Shown here one piece after another: positions 50,616 through 58,080 of a stretch of DNA of 64,000 nucleotides. The notes under the pieces are model-generated. The model worked only from the letters and a program-made list of their open reading frames with translations. It was not told the origin of the DNA and made no database searches. How positions within the stretch are numbered: position 1 is the first letter of the stretch; each line of letters opens with the position of its first letter. Source of the stretch: Oryzobacter telluris (GTDB lineage: Bacteria; Actinomycetota; Actinomycetes; Actinomycetales; Dermatophilaceae); assembly GCF_043099285.1 (NCBI RefSeq), contig NZ_CP170723.1, positions 3,596,001 through 3,660,000 on the forward strand, in the 5' to 3' direction. The translations under genes and the position numbers were made by a program.

Positions 50616-51536
50616 GTGGAGGGTGTGGTCCTGGGGTTCGCGACGATCGCCGCGGTCATCGCGGTGGGAGCCCTCGTCGCGCACCTCGGCGTCGTCGACC
50701 TCGCCGCCCAGGGCGTCCTCGCCCGGGTCTCCTTCTTCGTCGCCACCCCGGCCCTCCTCGTCACCACGGTGTCCAAGGCCGACATCCACGAGGTGCTGTC
50801 GCGCTCGCTCGTCGCGACGGCCGTCGGGGTCGCCGTCCCCGCGACGATCTACCTCGTCGCCGCCCGCCGCTGGCGCCGCTCGGCCGGCGAGCGCGTCATC
50901 GGCGCCCTGTCGAGCTCGTACGTCAACGCCGGCAACCTCGGGCTCCCCATCGCCGCCTACGTCCTCGGTGATGCCGCGCTCGTGGCCCCGACGCTGCTGC
51001 TCCAGCTGCTCGTCCTGCAGCCGCTGGCCCTGGCGGTCCTCGATGCGGACGGCGTCGGCCGCCGCCCCAGGGTCGGTGAGCTCCTCACCGGGGTGTTCAC
51101 GAACCCGCTGACGCTGGGCACGCTCGTCGGCCTCACCCTCTCGCTCACGGGGTGGCAGCTGCCGGAGGTGGTCGCGGCCCCGATCGGTCTCATCGGCGCA
51201 ATGGCCGTGCCGGGGGTCCTGATCGCCTACGGCATCTCGCTGCGGCTCGGCCCCGGCTTCGGCGGCGACGTGCCCACGGGCGAGCTGACCCTCACCAGCG
51301 TGCTCAAGCTCGTCGTCCAGCCGGTGGTCGCGTGGGCGGTCGCCCACTACGCCTTCGGGATCGACGGCCACGCCCTGCTCGCGGTCGTCGTCTGCTCGAG
51401 CCTGCCGACGGCGCAGAACGTCTTCGTGCACGCGACCCGCTACGACCGCGCGACGACCCTCGCCCGCGACACCATCCTCGTGACGACGATCGGCGCCGTG
51501 CCCGCCGTCGCGCTCGCCGTGCTCCTCCTCGGCTGA
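50616..51536 (+). CDS. AEC-family transporter (auxin efflux carrier type)
   Basis: A 306-residue membrane protein of ten predicted helices; start GTG 50616 behind AGGGTGGGG (GTG 50607 adds three residues). GALSSSYVNAGNLGLPIAAYVLGD and SSLPTAQNVFVHATRYDRATTLARDTILVTTIGAV are the symmetric AEC motifs (the NxGNLGLP and PTAxN loops). Members transport malonate, malate or other small acids, or export compounds. The substrate cannot be predicted; no operon partner. Confidence 0.9.
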   Translation: MEGVVLGFATIAAVIAVGALVAHLGVVDLAAQGVLARVSFFVATPALLVTTVSKADIHEVLSRSLVATAVGVAVPATIYLVAARRWRRSAGERVIGALSSSYVNAGNLGLPIAAYVLGDAALVAPTLLLQLLVLQPLALAVLDADGVGRRPRVGELLTGVFTNPLTLGTLVGLTLSLTGWQLPEVVAAPIGLIGAMAVPGVLIAYGISLRLGPGFGGDVPTGELTLTSVLKLVVQPVVAWAVAHYAFGIDGHALLAVVVCSSLPTAQNVFVHATRYDRATTLARDTILVTTIGAVPAVALAVLLLG

Positions 51537-51663
51537 CTCCTCGTCGCCGGGTGGCCCGATCGGGTGGTCCCGGGCCGCCGGCACCACCCGATCTCGCCAT
51601 GGACGCACGCGGGGGCGCCGAGGATCGTGGGAGGTTCCGCTCAGCCATCCGGGAGGGTCCGCC

Positions 51664-52122
51664 ATGAAGCACCGCACCATCGCCACCTGGGGCGTCGTCG
51701 CCCTGGCCACCATCGCGGGTTCGCCTGTCGCACAGGCGGCCTCGATCCCCTCGGTCTCGTCGTTCACGGTGGTGACCTCGTTCCTGGCCCCGTCGAGCCC
51801 GATCGTCGCCGCCGACGGGCTGTGGGAGGGCTGCACGGGCGTCACCGACCTCGGTGGGTACGCCAACCAGGTGTCACCGAGCAAGGTGAGGTTCAGCGGC
51901 GAGAAGCAGGTCCACTGCGAGGGCGGGGACGTCGTCATCCACTACGACGCCGAGATGAACTTCCGCGGCCCGGACTCCCGCGACCGCCGGACCTTCGGCA
52001 CGTGGTCGGTCGTCTCGTCCGACGAGGGCGCTCCGGTCGTCGGTGGCGGGGGTCGGGTGGAGGGCGTGAACCGCGGGTGCCAGGACTGCATCGTCGACAC
52101 CTTCAGCGGGCGCGTCTACTGA
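51664..52122 (+). CDS. small secreted protein
   Basis: A 152-residue protein with signal peptide MKHRTIATWGVVALATIAGSPVAQAAS (cleavage at AQA). The mature part is beta-rich with four cysteines (WEGCTG, VHCEGG and GCQDC), likely two disulfides. VTDLGGYANQV and VVIHYDAEMNFRG recur in exported actinobacterial proteins of unknown role. No family name known to me. Upstream ribosome site GGGAGGGTCCGCC. Confidence 0.75.
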   Translation: MKHRTIATWGVVALATIAGSPVAQAASIPSVSSFTVVTSFLAPSSPIVAADGLWEGCTGVTDLGGYANQVSPSKVRFSGEKQVHCEGGDVVIHYDAEMNFRGPDSRDRRTFGTWSVVSSDEGAPVVGGGGRVEGVNRGCQDCIVDTFSGRVY

Positions 52123-52194
52123 GTCGTTCGACGCCGGTTCGGGTGCGACGCCGTTGCGGCCCGGTGAGTGAAGCGGGTCGGCGACACTGGAGCC

Positions 52195-52587
52195 GTGATC
52201 ACCGTCGAGCTCGCTCGCTCCCTCGCCGCGTCGGGCGTCCTGTGGGAGCCGCGCGCCGGCGACCGCTTCGTCATCGACGCCGCGCTCCTCACGGGTGACG
52301 TCTTCTGGATCAGCGACCTCACGGTCGAGGTCCACAGCTACCGCGACCAGTCGGTGCTCGGGTTCAACGGCACCACCGAGTGGGCGCTCGACTCGGTGAC
52401 CCTCGACCAGGCGCTCTGGCTGCCGCGCGAGGACCAGCTGCGCGAGCTCGTCGGCGACCGGCTCGAGGCCGTGCACCGCACCGACCAGGGCTGGCAGGTG
52501 ACCTACGCGGTGCGACCCGGCTACGTGCGCACGGTCACCGACGCCGACCTCGAGTGCGCGTACGCCCGCGCCGTCCTCAGCCTCTGA
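52195..52587 (+). CDS. conserved hypothetical protein (actinobacterial)
   Basis: A 130-residue soluble protein; start GTG 52195 (ITVELARSLAASGVLWEP) behind CTGGAGCC. The block RFVIDAALLTGDVFWISDLTVEVHSY, then LGFNGTTEWALDSVTLDQALWLPREDQLRELVG, is a highly conserved actinobacterial family, sometimes labelled CpaE-like in databases without evidence. No catalytic residues are recognisable. It precedes the barnase gene by 17 bases on the same strand. Confidence 0.75.
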   Translation: MITVELARSLAASGVLWEPRAGDRFVIDAALLTGDVFWISDLTVEVHSYRDQSVLGFNGTTEWALDSVTLDQALWLPREDQLRELVGDRLEAVHRTDQGWQVTYAVRPGYVRTVTDADLECAYARAVLSL

Positions 52588-52604
52588 GCGCCGGGGACCG
52601 TCGG

Positions 52605-53078
52605 ATGAGGTCGGGCCGCCGGGACGTCGTGCGCGTCGCCCTCGTGCTGGTGGCGGCAGCCCTCGTCCTCGGGCTGTGGCTGGCGAACCAGCGGGACACG
52701 CCAACCGCGTCCCCCACGGGCTCCGGGTCGGCGACGACCACGGCCACCGACGGGCCGTCATCGGCCTCGGTGCCACCGGCGCGAGACACCGGAGGGCTCC
52801 CCGTCGTCGCAGCCGCCGACCTGCCGCGCGAGGCCCGCGAGACGATCGCGCTCATCGAGGCCGGCGGCCCCTTCCGCTACGCCCGCGACGGGGTCACCTT
52901 CGGCAACCGCGAGCGCCTCCTGCCTCGCCACCCCAGCGGCTGGTACCGCGAGTACACGGTGCCCACCCCGGGTGAGGACGACCGCGGCGCGCGGCGCATC
53001 GTCACCGGCCGCGACGGCACGGTCTACTGGACCGACGACCACTACGCGTCCTTCAGCGTCGTCCAGGAGCAGCCATGA
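52605..53078 (+). CDS. secreted or membrane-anchored barnase-type ribonuclease
   Basis: A 157-residue protein. Residues 8-25 (VVRVALVLVAAALVLGLWL) are a signal or anchor helix, 30-65 a Ser/Thr/Pro linker, and 70-157 the RNase N1/T1-barnase fold: LPREARETIALIEAGGPF, then FGNRERLLPRHPSGWYREYTVPTPG, GARRIVTGRDGTVYWTDDHYASF. By alignment with barnase the catalytic residues are Glu116 (general base), Arg130 or 131 and His146 (general acid). It cleaves RNA after guanine in the family. Its gene overlaps that of the inhibitor by ATGA. Confidence 0.9.
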   Translation: MRSGRRDVVRVALVLVAAALVLGLWLANQRDTPTASPTGSGSATTTATDGPSSASVPPARDTGGLPVVAAADLPREARETIALIEAGGPFRYARDGVTFGNRERLLPRHPSGWYREYTVPTPGEDDRGARRIVTGRDGTVYWTDDHYASFSVVQEQP

Positions 53079-53425
53079 CCCGTGTCCTCGGTGCGGACAC
53101 CCAGATCGCCCCGCTGGTGCGCGGGCTGCGCGGCGACGGCGTCGTCGTGCGCGTCGTCCCGGCCGGCGCCGACAAGGACGAGTCGCTGCGCCTGTTCGGC
53201 GAGTGCCTGTCCTTCCCCGACTGGTACGGCCACAACCTCGACGCGCTCTTCGACTGCCTCCTCACGGCGGCGAACGAGGCGGTGGGGTCGCTGCACGTCG
53301 TGTGGGACGGCACGGCGACGCTGCGCGAGGAGCACCCCGAGGTCTTCGACGCCCTGCTCCGGGTGCTGCAGGACACCGAGACCGAGGCGCCGGGGTTCAC
53401 GGCGACGGTCGTCGACCGTCGGTGA
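53075..53425 (+). CDS. barstar-family ribonuclease inhibitor
   Basis: A 116-residue barstar homologue translated directly after the RNase (overlap 53075-53078). The inhibitory helix and loop are CLSFPDWYGHNLDALFDCLLT, which carries the acidic residues that insert in the RNase active site (Asp of NLDALFDC in barstar). It would neutralise cytosolic enzyme before export, as in Bacillus amyloliquefaciens. No other immunity gene is nearby. Confidence 0.93.
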   Translation: MTRVLGADTQIAPLVRGLRGDGVVVRVVPAGADKDESLRLFGECLSFPDWYGHNLDALFDCLLTAANEAVGSLHVVWDGTATLREEHPEVFDALLRVLQDTETEAPGFTATVVDRR

Positions 53426-53454
53426 CCTGGGGCTGACCCGCGCCCCGACGAACG

Positions 53455-55146
53455 TCAGCGGCGGCGGGTCGTCCCGAAGATCGAGCGGGTGATCTCGCGG
53501 CCGAGGACGGTGCCCGCCGAGCGCAGCATCGACTTGAACGCGCTGGACTTCACGACCGACTCGACCATGCCCGGCTCGGCGGCGCGCTGGCGCTCCTGCG
53601 TGGCCCGGGCCTTCTCCGCCGCGGCCGCCTGGCGGGCGGCCTCCTTCTGGGCGGCGTCTGCGGCCTTCGCGGCCTCCTTCTCCGCGGCGAGGCGGTCCTT
53701 CTCGGCGGCTGCCGCCGCGGCCTCGCGGACCTTGGCGTTCTCCGCCTCGACCCGCGCCGCCTCCTCGGCGGCGGTCCGCTCGGTCTCGGCCTTGCCGAGC
53801 ATCTCGGAGGCCGACTCGCGCTCGACCGCCGTGAGGTACTTCGGTGCCAGCGGCGAGGCGGCCACGGTGCTGTCGAGCAGCTCGGTGGCCGAGGGCGCCA
53901 TCAGCGACTCGGGCGCGCGCATCCGGGTCCACGCCACCGGGGTCGGTGCGCCGCGCTCGGAGAGCACCGTGATGACGGCCTCGCCGGTGCCGAGCTGGGT
54001 CAGCAGCTCCTCGAGGTCGTAGGCGGTGTTCGGGTAGGTCTTCACCGCGGCCCTGAGCGCCTTGGCGTCGTCGGGGGTGAACGCGCGCAGGGCGTGCTGC
54101 ACCCGGTTGCCGAGCTGGGCCAGCACGTCGGCCGGGACGTCCTTGGGCGACTGGGTGACGAAGAAGACGCCCACGCCCTTGGACCGGATGAGCCGCACGG
54201 TCTGCTGGATGGCGTCGAGGAAGTCCTTGCTCGCGTCGTTGAAGAGCAGGTGCGCCTCGTCGAAGAAGAAGACGAGCTTGGGGCGGTCGACGTCGCCGAC
54301 CTCCGGCAGGTCGTGGAACAGGTCGGCCAGTAGCCACATGAGGAAGGTGGAGAACAGCTGGGGGCGGTCCTGGACGCGGGGCAGCTCGAGCATCGAGACC
54401 ATGCCGCGGCCGTCGGCGGCGGTGCGCAGCAGGTCGGCGGTGTCGAACTCGGGGAGGCCGAAGAAGACGTCGGCGCCCTGGTCGGAGAACGTGATGAGCT
54501 CGCGCAGGATGACGCCGGTGGTCGCCGACGACAGGCCGCCGAGGTCCTTGAGGTCGGCCTTGCCCTCGTCGCTGCTGAGGAACTGCACGACCGCGCGCAG
54601 GTCGGAGATGGTGTCGAGCCAGAGGCCCTTCTTGTCGGCGTAGTGGAACACCAGGCCGAGGCTGGACTCCTGGGTGTCGTTGAGCCCCAGCACCTTCGAG
54701 AGCAGGGTCGGCCCGAACGTGGAGACGGCGGCCCGCACCGGGATGCCCTGCCCCTCGCCGCCGAGGGCGTAGAACTCGGTCGGGTACGCGGTCGGCGTCC
54801 ACGTCATCCCGACGTCGGCGGCGCGGGCGGTGACCTTGTCGTTCGCCTGGCCGGCCGTCGCCATCCCGGACAGGTCGCCCTTGACGTCGGCGAGGAAGAC
54901 CGGCACCCCCTGTGCGGCCAGCTGCTCGGCCATCAGCTGCAGGGTCTTGGTCTTGCCCGTGCCGGTGGCGCCGGCGACGAGCCCGTGCCGGTTCATCGCC
55001 GACAGCGGGATGCGCACGACGGCGTCGGGATGGGCCGTGCCGTCGGCGACGGCCGCGCCGAACTCCAGCGACGGGCCCTGGAAGGCGTACCCGGCGCGGA
55101 TCTGGTCGATGAGGGGGGAGGCTGCGGCACTGCCGTTCTCGGTCAC
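53455..55146 (-). CDS. HerA-like DNA translocase/helicase (DUF853)
   Basis: A 563-residue RecA-fold ATPase. Start GTG 55146 is preferred because a TACATT box ends seven bases before it; TTG 55155 is an alternative. Walker A GATGTGKTKTLQ (residues 59-70), Walker B VFFFDEAHLLF, and an arginine-type motif VTQSPKDVPADVLAQLGNRVQHALRAFTP. The C-terminal 110 residues are a charged coiled coil (ETERTAAEEAARVEAENAKVREAAAAAAEKDRLAAEK) ending in a hydrophobic, basic tail. This family is annotated helicase HerA-like and has no defined substrate; no NurA gene is adjacent. Confidence 0.9.
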   Translation of the reverse strand: MTENGSAAASPLIDQIRAGYAFQGPSLEFGAAVADGTAHPDAVVRIPLSAMNRHGLVAGATGTGKTKTLQLMAEQLAAQGVPVFLADVKGDLSGMATAGQANDKVTARAADVGMTWTPTAYPTEFYALGGEGQGIPVRAAVSTFGPTLLSKVLGLNDTQESSLGLVFHYADKKGLWLDTISDLRAVVQFLSSDEGKADLKDLGGLSSATTGVILRELITFSDQGADVFFGLPEFDTADLLRTAADGRGMVSMLELPRVQDRPQLFSTFLMWLLADLFHDLPEVGDVDRPKLVFFFDEAHLLFNDASKDFLDAIQQTVRLIRSKGVGVFFVTQSPKDVPADVLAQLGNRVQHALRAFTPDDAKALRAAVKTYPNTAYDLEELLTQLGTGEAVITVLSERGAPTPVAWTRMRAPESLMAPSATELLDSTVAASPLAPKYLTAVERESASEMLGKAETERTAAEEAARVEAENAKVREAAAAAAEKDRLAAEKEAAKAADAAQKEAARQAAAAEKARATQERQRAAEPGMVESVVKSSAFKSMLRSAGTVLGREITRSIFGTTRRR

Positions 55147-55153
55147 GACCGCC

Positions 55154-55159
55154 AATGTA
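55154..55159 (-). promoter_or_regulatory. -10 box of leaderless promoter for the HerA-like gene
   Basis: TACATT on the minus strand, seven bases before GTG 55146; it contains the alternative TTG start, supporting the later start. Confidence 0.5.
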
Positions 55160-55203
55160 GTCCCCCGCCGGGCGTCGCTCCCGTCGTCAGCGGCGACCCG
55201 TCA

Positions 55204-55209
55204 TACAGT
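55204..55209 (+). promoter_or_regulatory. -10 box of leaderless promoter for the 96-residue protein
   Basis: TACAGT seven bases before GTG 55217; back-to-back with the divergent promoter at 55154. Confidence 0.5.
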
Positions 55210-55216
55210 GAGTGCC

Positions 55217-55507
55217 GTGATCTTCAAGGCCGTCGGTGACTCGCGCCCGTACCCGGACCACGGGTACTCCACGCGCCAGTGGTCGACCGTGCCCCCGCGC
55301 CTGGTCCGGCTCGACGAGCTCGTGACCACCAAGCGCGAGCTCGACCTCCAGATGCTGCTGTCCGAGGACTCCACGTTCTACGGGGACCTTTTCGCGCACG
55401 TCGTGGAGTGGGAGGGTGCTCTCTACCTGGAGGACGGCCTGCACCGCGCGCTGCGGGCGGCCCTCCATCAACGACCCACGCTCCACGCGCGGGTGCTGGT
55501 GCTGTAG
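55217..55507 (+). CDS. small conserved actinobacterial protein
   Basis: A 96-residue protein from GTG 55217 (IFKAVGDSRPYPDHGYSTRQW). Conserved blocks WSTVPPRLVRLDELVTTKRELDL, EDSTFYGDLFAHVVEWEGALYLEDGLHRALRAAL and LHARVLVL resemble the family found directly before lytR C-terminal genes in actinobacteria (often labelled as a VapB-like antitoxin, which I do not support: no toxin is adjacent). It is 11 bases from the LytR_C gene, so probably co-transcribed. Confidence 0.75.
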   Translation: MIFKAVGDSRPYPDHGYSTRQWSTVPPRLVRLDELVTTKRELDLQMLLSEDSTFYGDLFAHVVEWEGALYLEDGLHRALRAALHQRPTLHARVLVL

Positions 55508-55518
55508 GGGGGCGCGCA

Positions 55519-56058
55519 GTGAGCGACTACACGACCGAGGCCGAGGTGTCCGTCGGTGCACGCCGACGCCGGCGCACCCTCATCACCATCGGCGTCGTGC
55601 TGCTCGCCCTGTTCTTCGCGTTCTGGTACGCCCTGTCGTACTACCAGGCCGACAGCGCGGCCCGCGCCGGGCGCACCCCCGCTCCCACGTGCGTTCCCTA
55701 CGACCCGGACGCCGTCACCCCGGCGCAGGTCAAGCTCAACGTCTACAACGCGTCCTCGCGCACCGGCCTGGCCGGCACCGTGGCCAAGGAGCTCGCCGAG
55801 CGCGGCTTCGACATCGGCAAGGTCGCCAACGACCCCACGTCGCGCACGCCCCCCACCGTGGCCGAGATCCGCTTCGGTCCCGCGGGGAAGGCGACCGCCT
55901 CGCTCGTCCGCGGCGCGTTCCCCGACGGCACGAAGACCTTCCAGGACAAGCGCAAGGACACGAGCGTCGACGTCGCGCTCGGCGCCAAGTACACCCGGCT
56001 CGTCCCGGTCCCCTCGGTGGCCGCGACGCCGATGTGCCCCGCCCCCACCGAGAGCTGA
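55519..56058 (+). CDS. LytR C-terminal domain protein, membrane-anchored
   Basis: A 179-residue protein from GTG 55519 behind GGGGGG. One helix (LITIGVVLLALFFAFWYALSYY) after a basic N-terminus (GARRRRRT) anchors it with the C-terminus outside. Residues 65-165 are LytR_C: VKLNVYNASSRTGLAGTVAKELAERGFDIGKVANDPT, then IRFGPAGKATASLVRGAF. In full LytR-CpsA-Psr enzymes this domain follows the phosphotransferase, but the catalytic domain is absent here. It may bind wall glycan and regulate LCP enzymes encoded elsewhere. Confidence 0.88.
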   Translation: MSDYTTEAEVSVGARRRRRTLITIGVVLLALFFAFWYALSYYQADSAARAGRTPAPTCVPYDPDAVTPAQVKLNVYNASSRTGLAGTVAKELAERGFDIGKVANDPTSRTPPTVAEIRFGPAGKATASLVRGAFPDGTKTFQDKRKDTSVDVALGAKYTRLVPVPSVAATPMCPAPTES

Positions 56059-56081
56059 CGTCGCCCGTTCTTCCCGCTGGT

Positions 56082-56124
56082 TCGAGGTGATACCCGACCG
56101 TCTCAGCGTCGGGTATCACCTCGA
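56082..56124. repeat. 43-bp palindromic repeat, copy C (perfect 17-bp stem)
   Basis: Begins TCGAGGTGATACCCGAC and ends GTCGGGTATCACCTCGA with a 9-nt loop. Same 43-bp family as 31870 and 31935 but with paired base changes. It lies between convergent LytR_C and DedA genes. Confidence 0.85.
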
Positions 56125-56140
56125 CCCGGCGGGCGGGCGG

Positions 56141-56797
56141 CTACGCGGCGACGGGCACGAGGAGGGCGTCGGCGGCGGGTGCGAGGAGGGCGTCGGCGCC
56201 GGCGCGGCGGGAGCGCACCACGCGTGCCCCGACCCACGCGACGACAGCGAGTCCGACAACGGCCAGGGTGACCGTCCCCATCCAGCCCGCCACGTCCTGC
56301 CACGACTCCCCCGCCACGGATCCGAGCACGACGCAGGTGACGCCCCACGCGGCGACCCCGATCCCGTTCCAGCGCAGGAAGGTCCGGTACCGCATCCCCG
56401 CCGACCCGGCGAGCACGGGCGCGACGGTGCGGGCCACGGGGGTGAAGCGGGCGGCCACGAGCGACACCGGCCCGCGGCGGGCCAGCGTCGACTGCGCGCC
56501 CTCGACCCGACGGGCCACGCGGGACAGCCCCCGCGAGGCGAGCAGGCCCGGGCCGAACGAGCGACCGAGGAGGAAGGCGGTGGTGTCACCGAGGAGAGCG
56601 GCCGCGACGACCACGGCGGCGGTGCCGGCCAGCGAGGTGTTCCCCACCGTGACCGCGACCCCGCCGACGAGCGCCGCCGTCTCCCCCGGCAGGACGAACC
56701 CGAGGACGAGCGCGCTCTCGAGGTAGACCAGCGCGGCGACGACGACGTAGACCAGCCACGCCGGTTGCCCGAGCGCCAGGGTCACGAGGTCGTCCAT
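56141..56797 (-). CDS. DedA-family membrane protein
   Basis: A 218-residue DedA/VTT protein, start ATG 56797. PAWLVYVVVAALVYLESALVLGFVLPGETAALVGGV holds the GxxxPGE motif; LVAARFTPVARTVAPVLAGSAGMRYRTFLRWNGIGVAAWG has the FGRFxPxxRxxxPxxAG signature (here ARFTPVARTVAPVLAGSAGM). The family contributes to undecaprenyl-phosphate or phospholipid flipping and membrane homeostasis. The last 30 residues are a small hydrophobic, Ala-rich tail. Single gene, separated from the ebo-type cluster by a hairpin. Confidence 0.9.
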   Translation of the reverse strand: MDDLVTLALGQPAWLVYVVVAALVYLESALVLGFVLPGETAALVGGVAVTVGNTSLAGTAAVVVAAALLGDTTAFLLGRSFGPGLLASRGLSRVARRVEGAQSTLARRGPVSLVAARFTPVARTVAPVLAGSAGMRYRTFLRWNGIGVAAWGVTCVVLGSVAGESWQDVAGWMGTVTLAVVGLAVVAWVGARVVRSRRAGADALLAPAADALLVPVAA

Positions 56798-56935
56798 GTC
56801 TCCATGTTCGGAGCCGACCCTGTGCCCGGACTGTCCCCCGCCCCAGACCGGCCCACGAACCGTCGGTGGGCTCGCCCGGCCCGACGACGACCCCGGTGGC
56901 GGTGACCCCTCATCGGCACCACCACCGGGGACGCG

Positions 56936-56970
56936 CACCGGTCGTCGAGCGGCGGGAACGACGACCGGTG
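56936..56970 (-). terminator. terminator hairpin at the end of the ebo-type operon
   Basis: Perfect 12-bp stem CACCGGTCGTCG / CGACGACCGGTG with an 11-nt loop, 11 bases after the stop of the gene at 56982. Confidence 0.75.
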
Positions 56971-56981
56971 TCCGGCTCCCG

Positions 56982-57989
56982 TCAGTCGCCGGAGCTGAAG
57001 GCGGCGTCGAAGGACGCCTCGGGACGGTCGAACGCGAGACGGCGGACGAAGCCCACGGCCTCGGCGGCACCGACGAGCCGGTCCATGCCCGCGTCCTCCC
57101 ACTCCACCGAGATGGGGCCGTCGTAGCCGATGGCGCCCAGGGTGCGGAAGCAGTCCTCCCACGGCACGTCGCCGTGGCCGGTCGACACGAAGTCCCAGCC
57201 CCGGCGCGGGTCGGCCCACGGCAGGTGCGAGGACAGGCGCCCGTTGCGGCCGTTGCCCACCCGCTTGCGGACGTCCTTGCAGTCGACGTGGTAGATCCGG
57301 TCCTGGAAGTCCCAGATGAAGGCCGCGGGGTCGAGGTCCTGCCACACCATGTGCGACGGGTCCCAGTTGAGGCCGAACGCCGGCCGGTGGTCGATGGCCT
57401 CGAGGGTGCGCACGGTCGTCCAGTGGTCGTAGGCGATCTCGCTGGGGTGGACCTCGTGGGCGAAGCGCACGCCGACCTCGTCGTAGACGTCGAGGATCGG
57501 GTTCCAGCGGTCCGCGAAGTCCTGGTAGCCGGCCTCGATCGTCTCGGCCGACACCGGAGGGAACATCGCCACGTACTTCCAGATCGCCGAGCCGGTGAAC
57601 CCGATGACGACGTCGACGCCGAGCAGGGCCGCCGCCCGTGCCGTGTCCGCCATCCGCTCGGCAGCACGCTGCCGCACGCCCTCGGGGTCGCCGTCGCCCC
57701 AGACCGCCGCCGGGAGGATGTCCTTGTGGCGCTGGTCGATCGGGTCGTCGCAGACGGCCTGGCCGACGAGGTGGTTGGAGATGGCCCAGACGCCCAGGCC
57801 GTGCTTCTCGAGGATCGCCTTGCGGCCGTCGATGTAGTCGGGCTCGGCGAGCGCGCGGTCGACCTCGAAGTGGTCGCCCCAGCAGGCGATCTCGAGGCCG
57901 TCGTAGCCCCACGACGCGGCGAGGCGGCACACCTCCTCGAACGGCAGGTCGGCCCACTGGCCGGTGAAGAGGGTGATCGGACGGGACAT
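56982..57989 (-). CDS. sugar phosphate isomerase/epimerase-type TIM-barrel protein
   Basis: A 335-residue AP-endonuclease-2-like TIM barrel. MSRPITLFTGQWADLPFEEVCRLAASWGYDGLEIACWGDH is the classic first strand-helix pair; GVRFAHEVHPSEIAYDH, GLNWDPSHMVWQ, YHVDCKDVRKR and GPISVEWEDAGMD provide the Glu, Asp-His, His and Glu metal ligands. Such proteins isomerise or epimerise sugars or polyols (inositol catabolism, for instance). It is the last gene of the ebo-type operon, 91 bases after the phosphodiesterase gene. Start ATG 57989. Confidence 0.88.
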   Translation of the reverse strand: MSRPITLFTGQWADLPFEEVCRLAASWGYDGLEIACWGDHFEVDRALAEPDYIDGRKAILEKHGLGVWAISNHLVGQAVCDDPIDQRHKDILPAAVWGDGDPEGVRQRAAERMADTARAAALLGVDVVIGFTGSAIWKYVAMFPPVSAETIEAGYQDFADRWNPILDVYDEVGVRFAHEVHPSEIAYDHWTTVRTLEAIDHRPAFGLNWDPSHMVWQDLDPAAFIWDFQDRIYHVDCKDVRKRVGNGRNGRLSSHLPWADPRRGWDFVSTGHGDVPWEDCFRTLGAIGYDGPISVEWEDAGMDRLVGAAEAVGFVRRLAFDRPEASFDAAFSSGD

Positions 57990-58080
57990 GACGGGCTCCT
58001 TCGTGACGGGGTGCTGCGATGAGGGGTGGTGCCGGTGAGGGGTGGTGGTCGGAGGGCGAGGGGTGGAGGAAGCGGGTCGG

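Noticed and set aside
55217..55507. VapB-type antitoxin
   Set aside because: No toxin gene next to it and no ribbon-helix-helix or AbrB motif; neighbour is a LytR_C protein.
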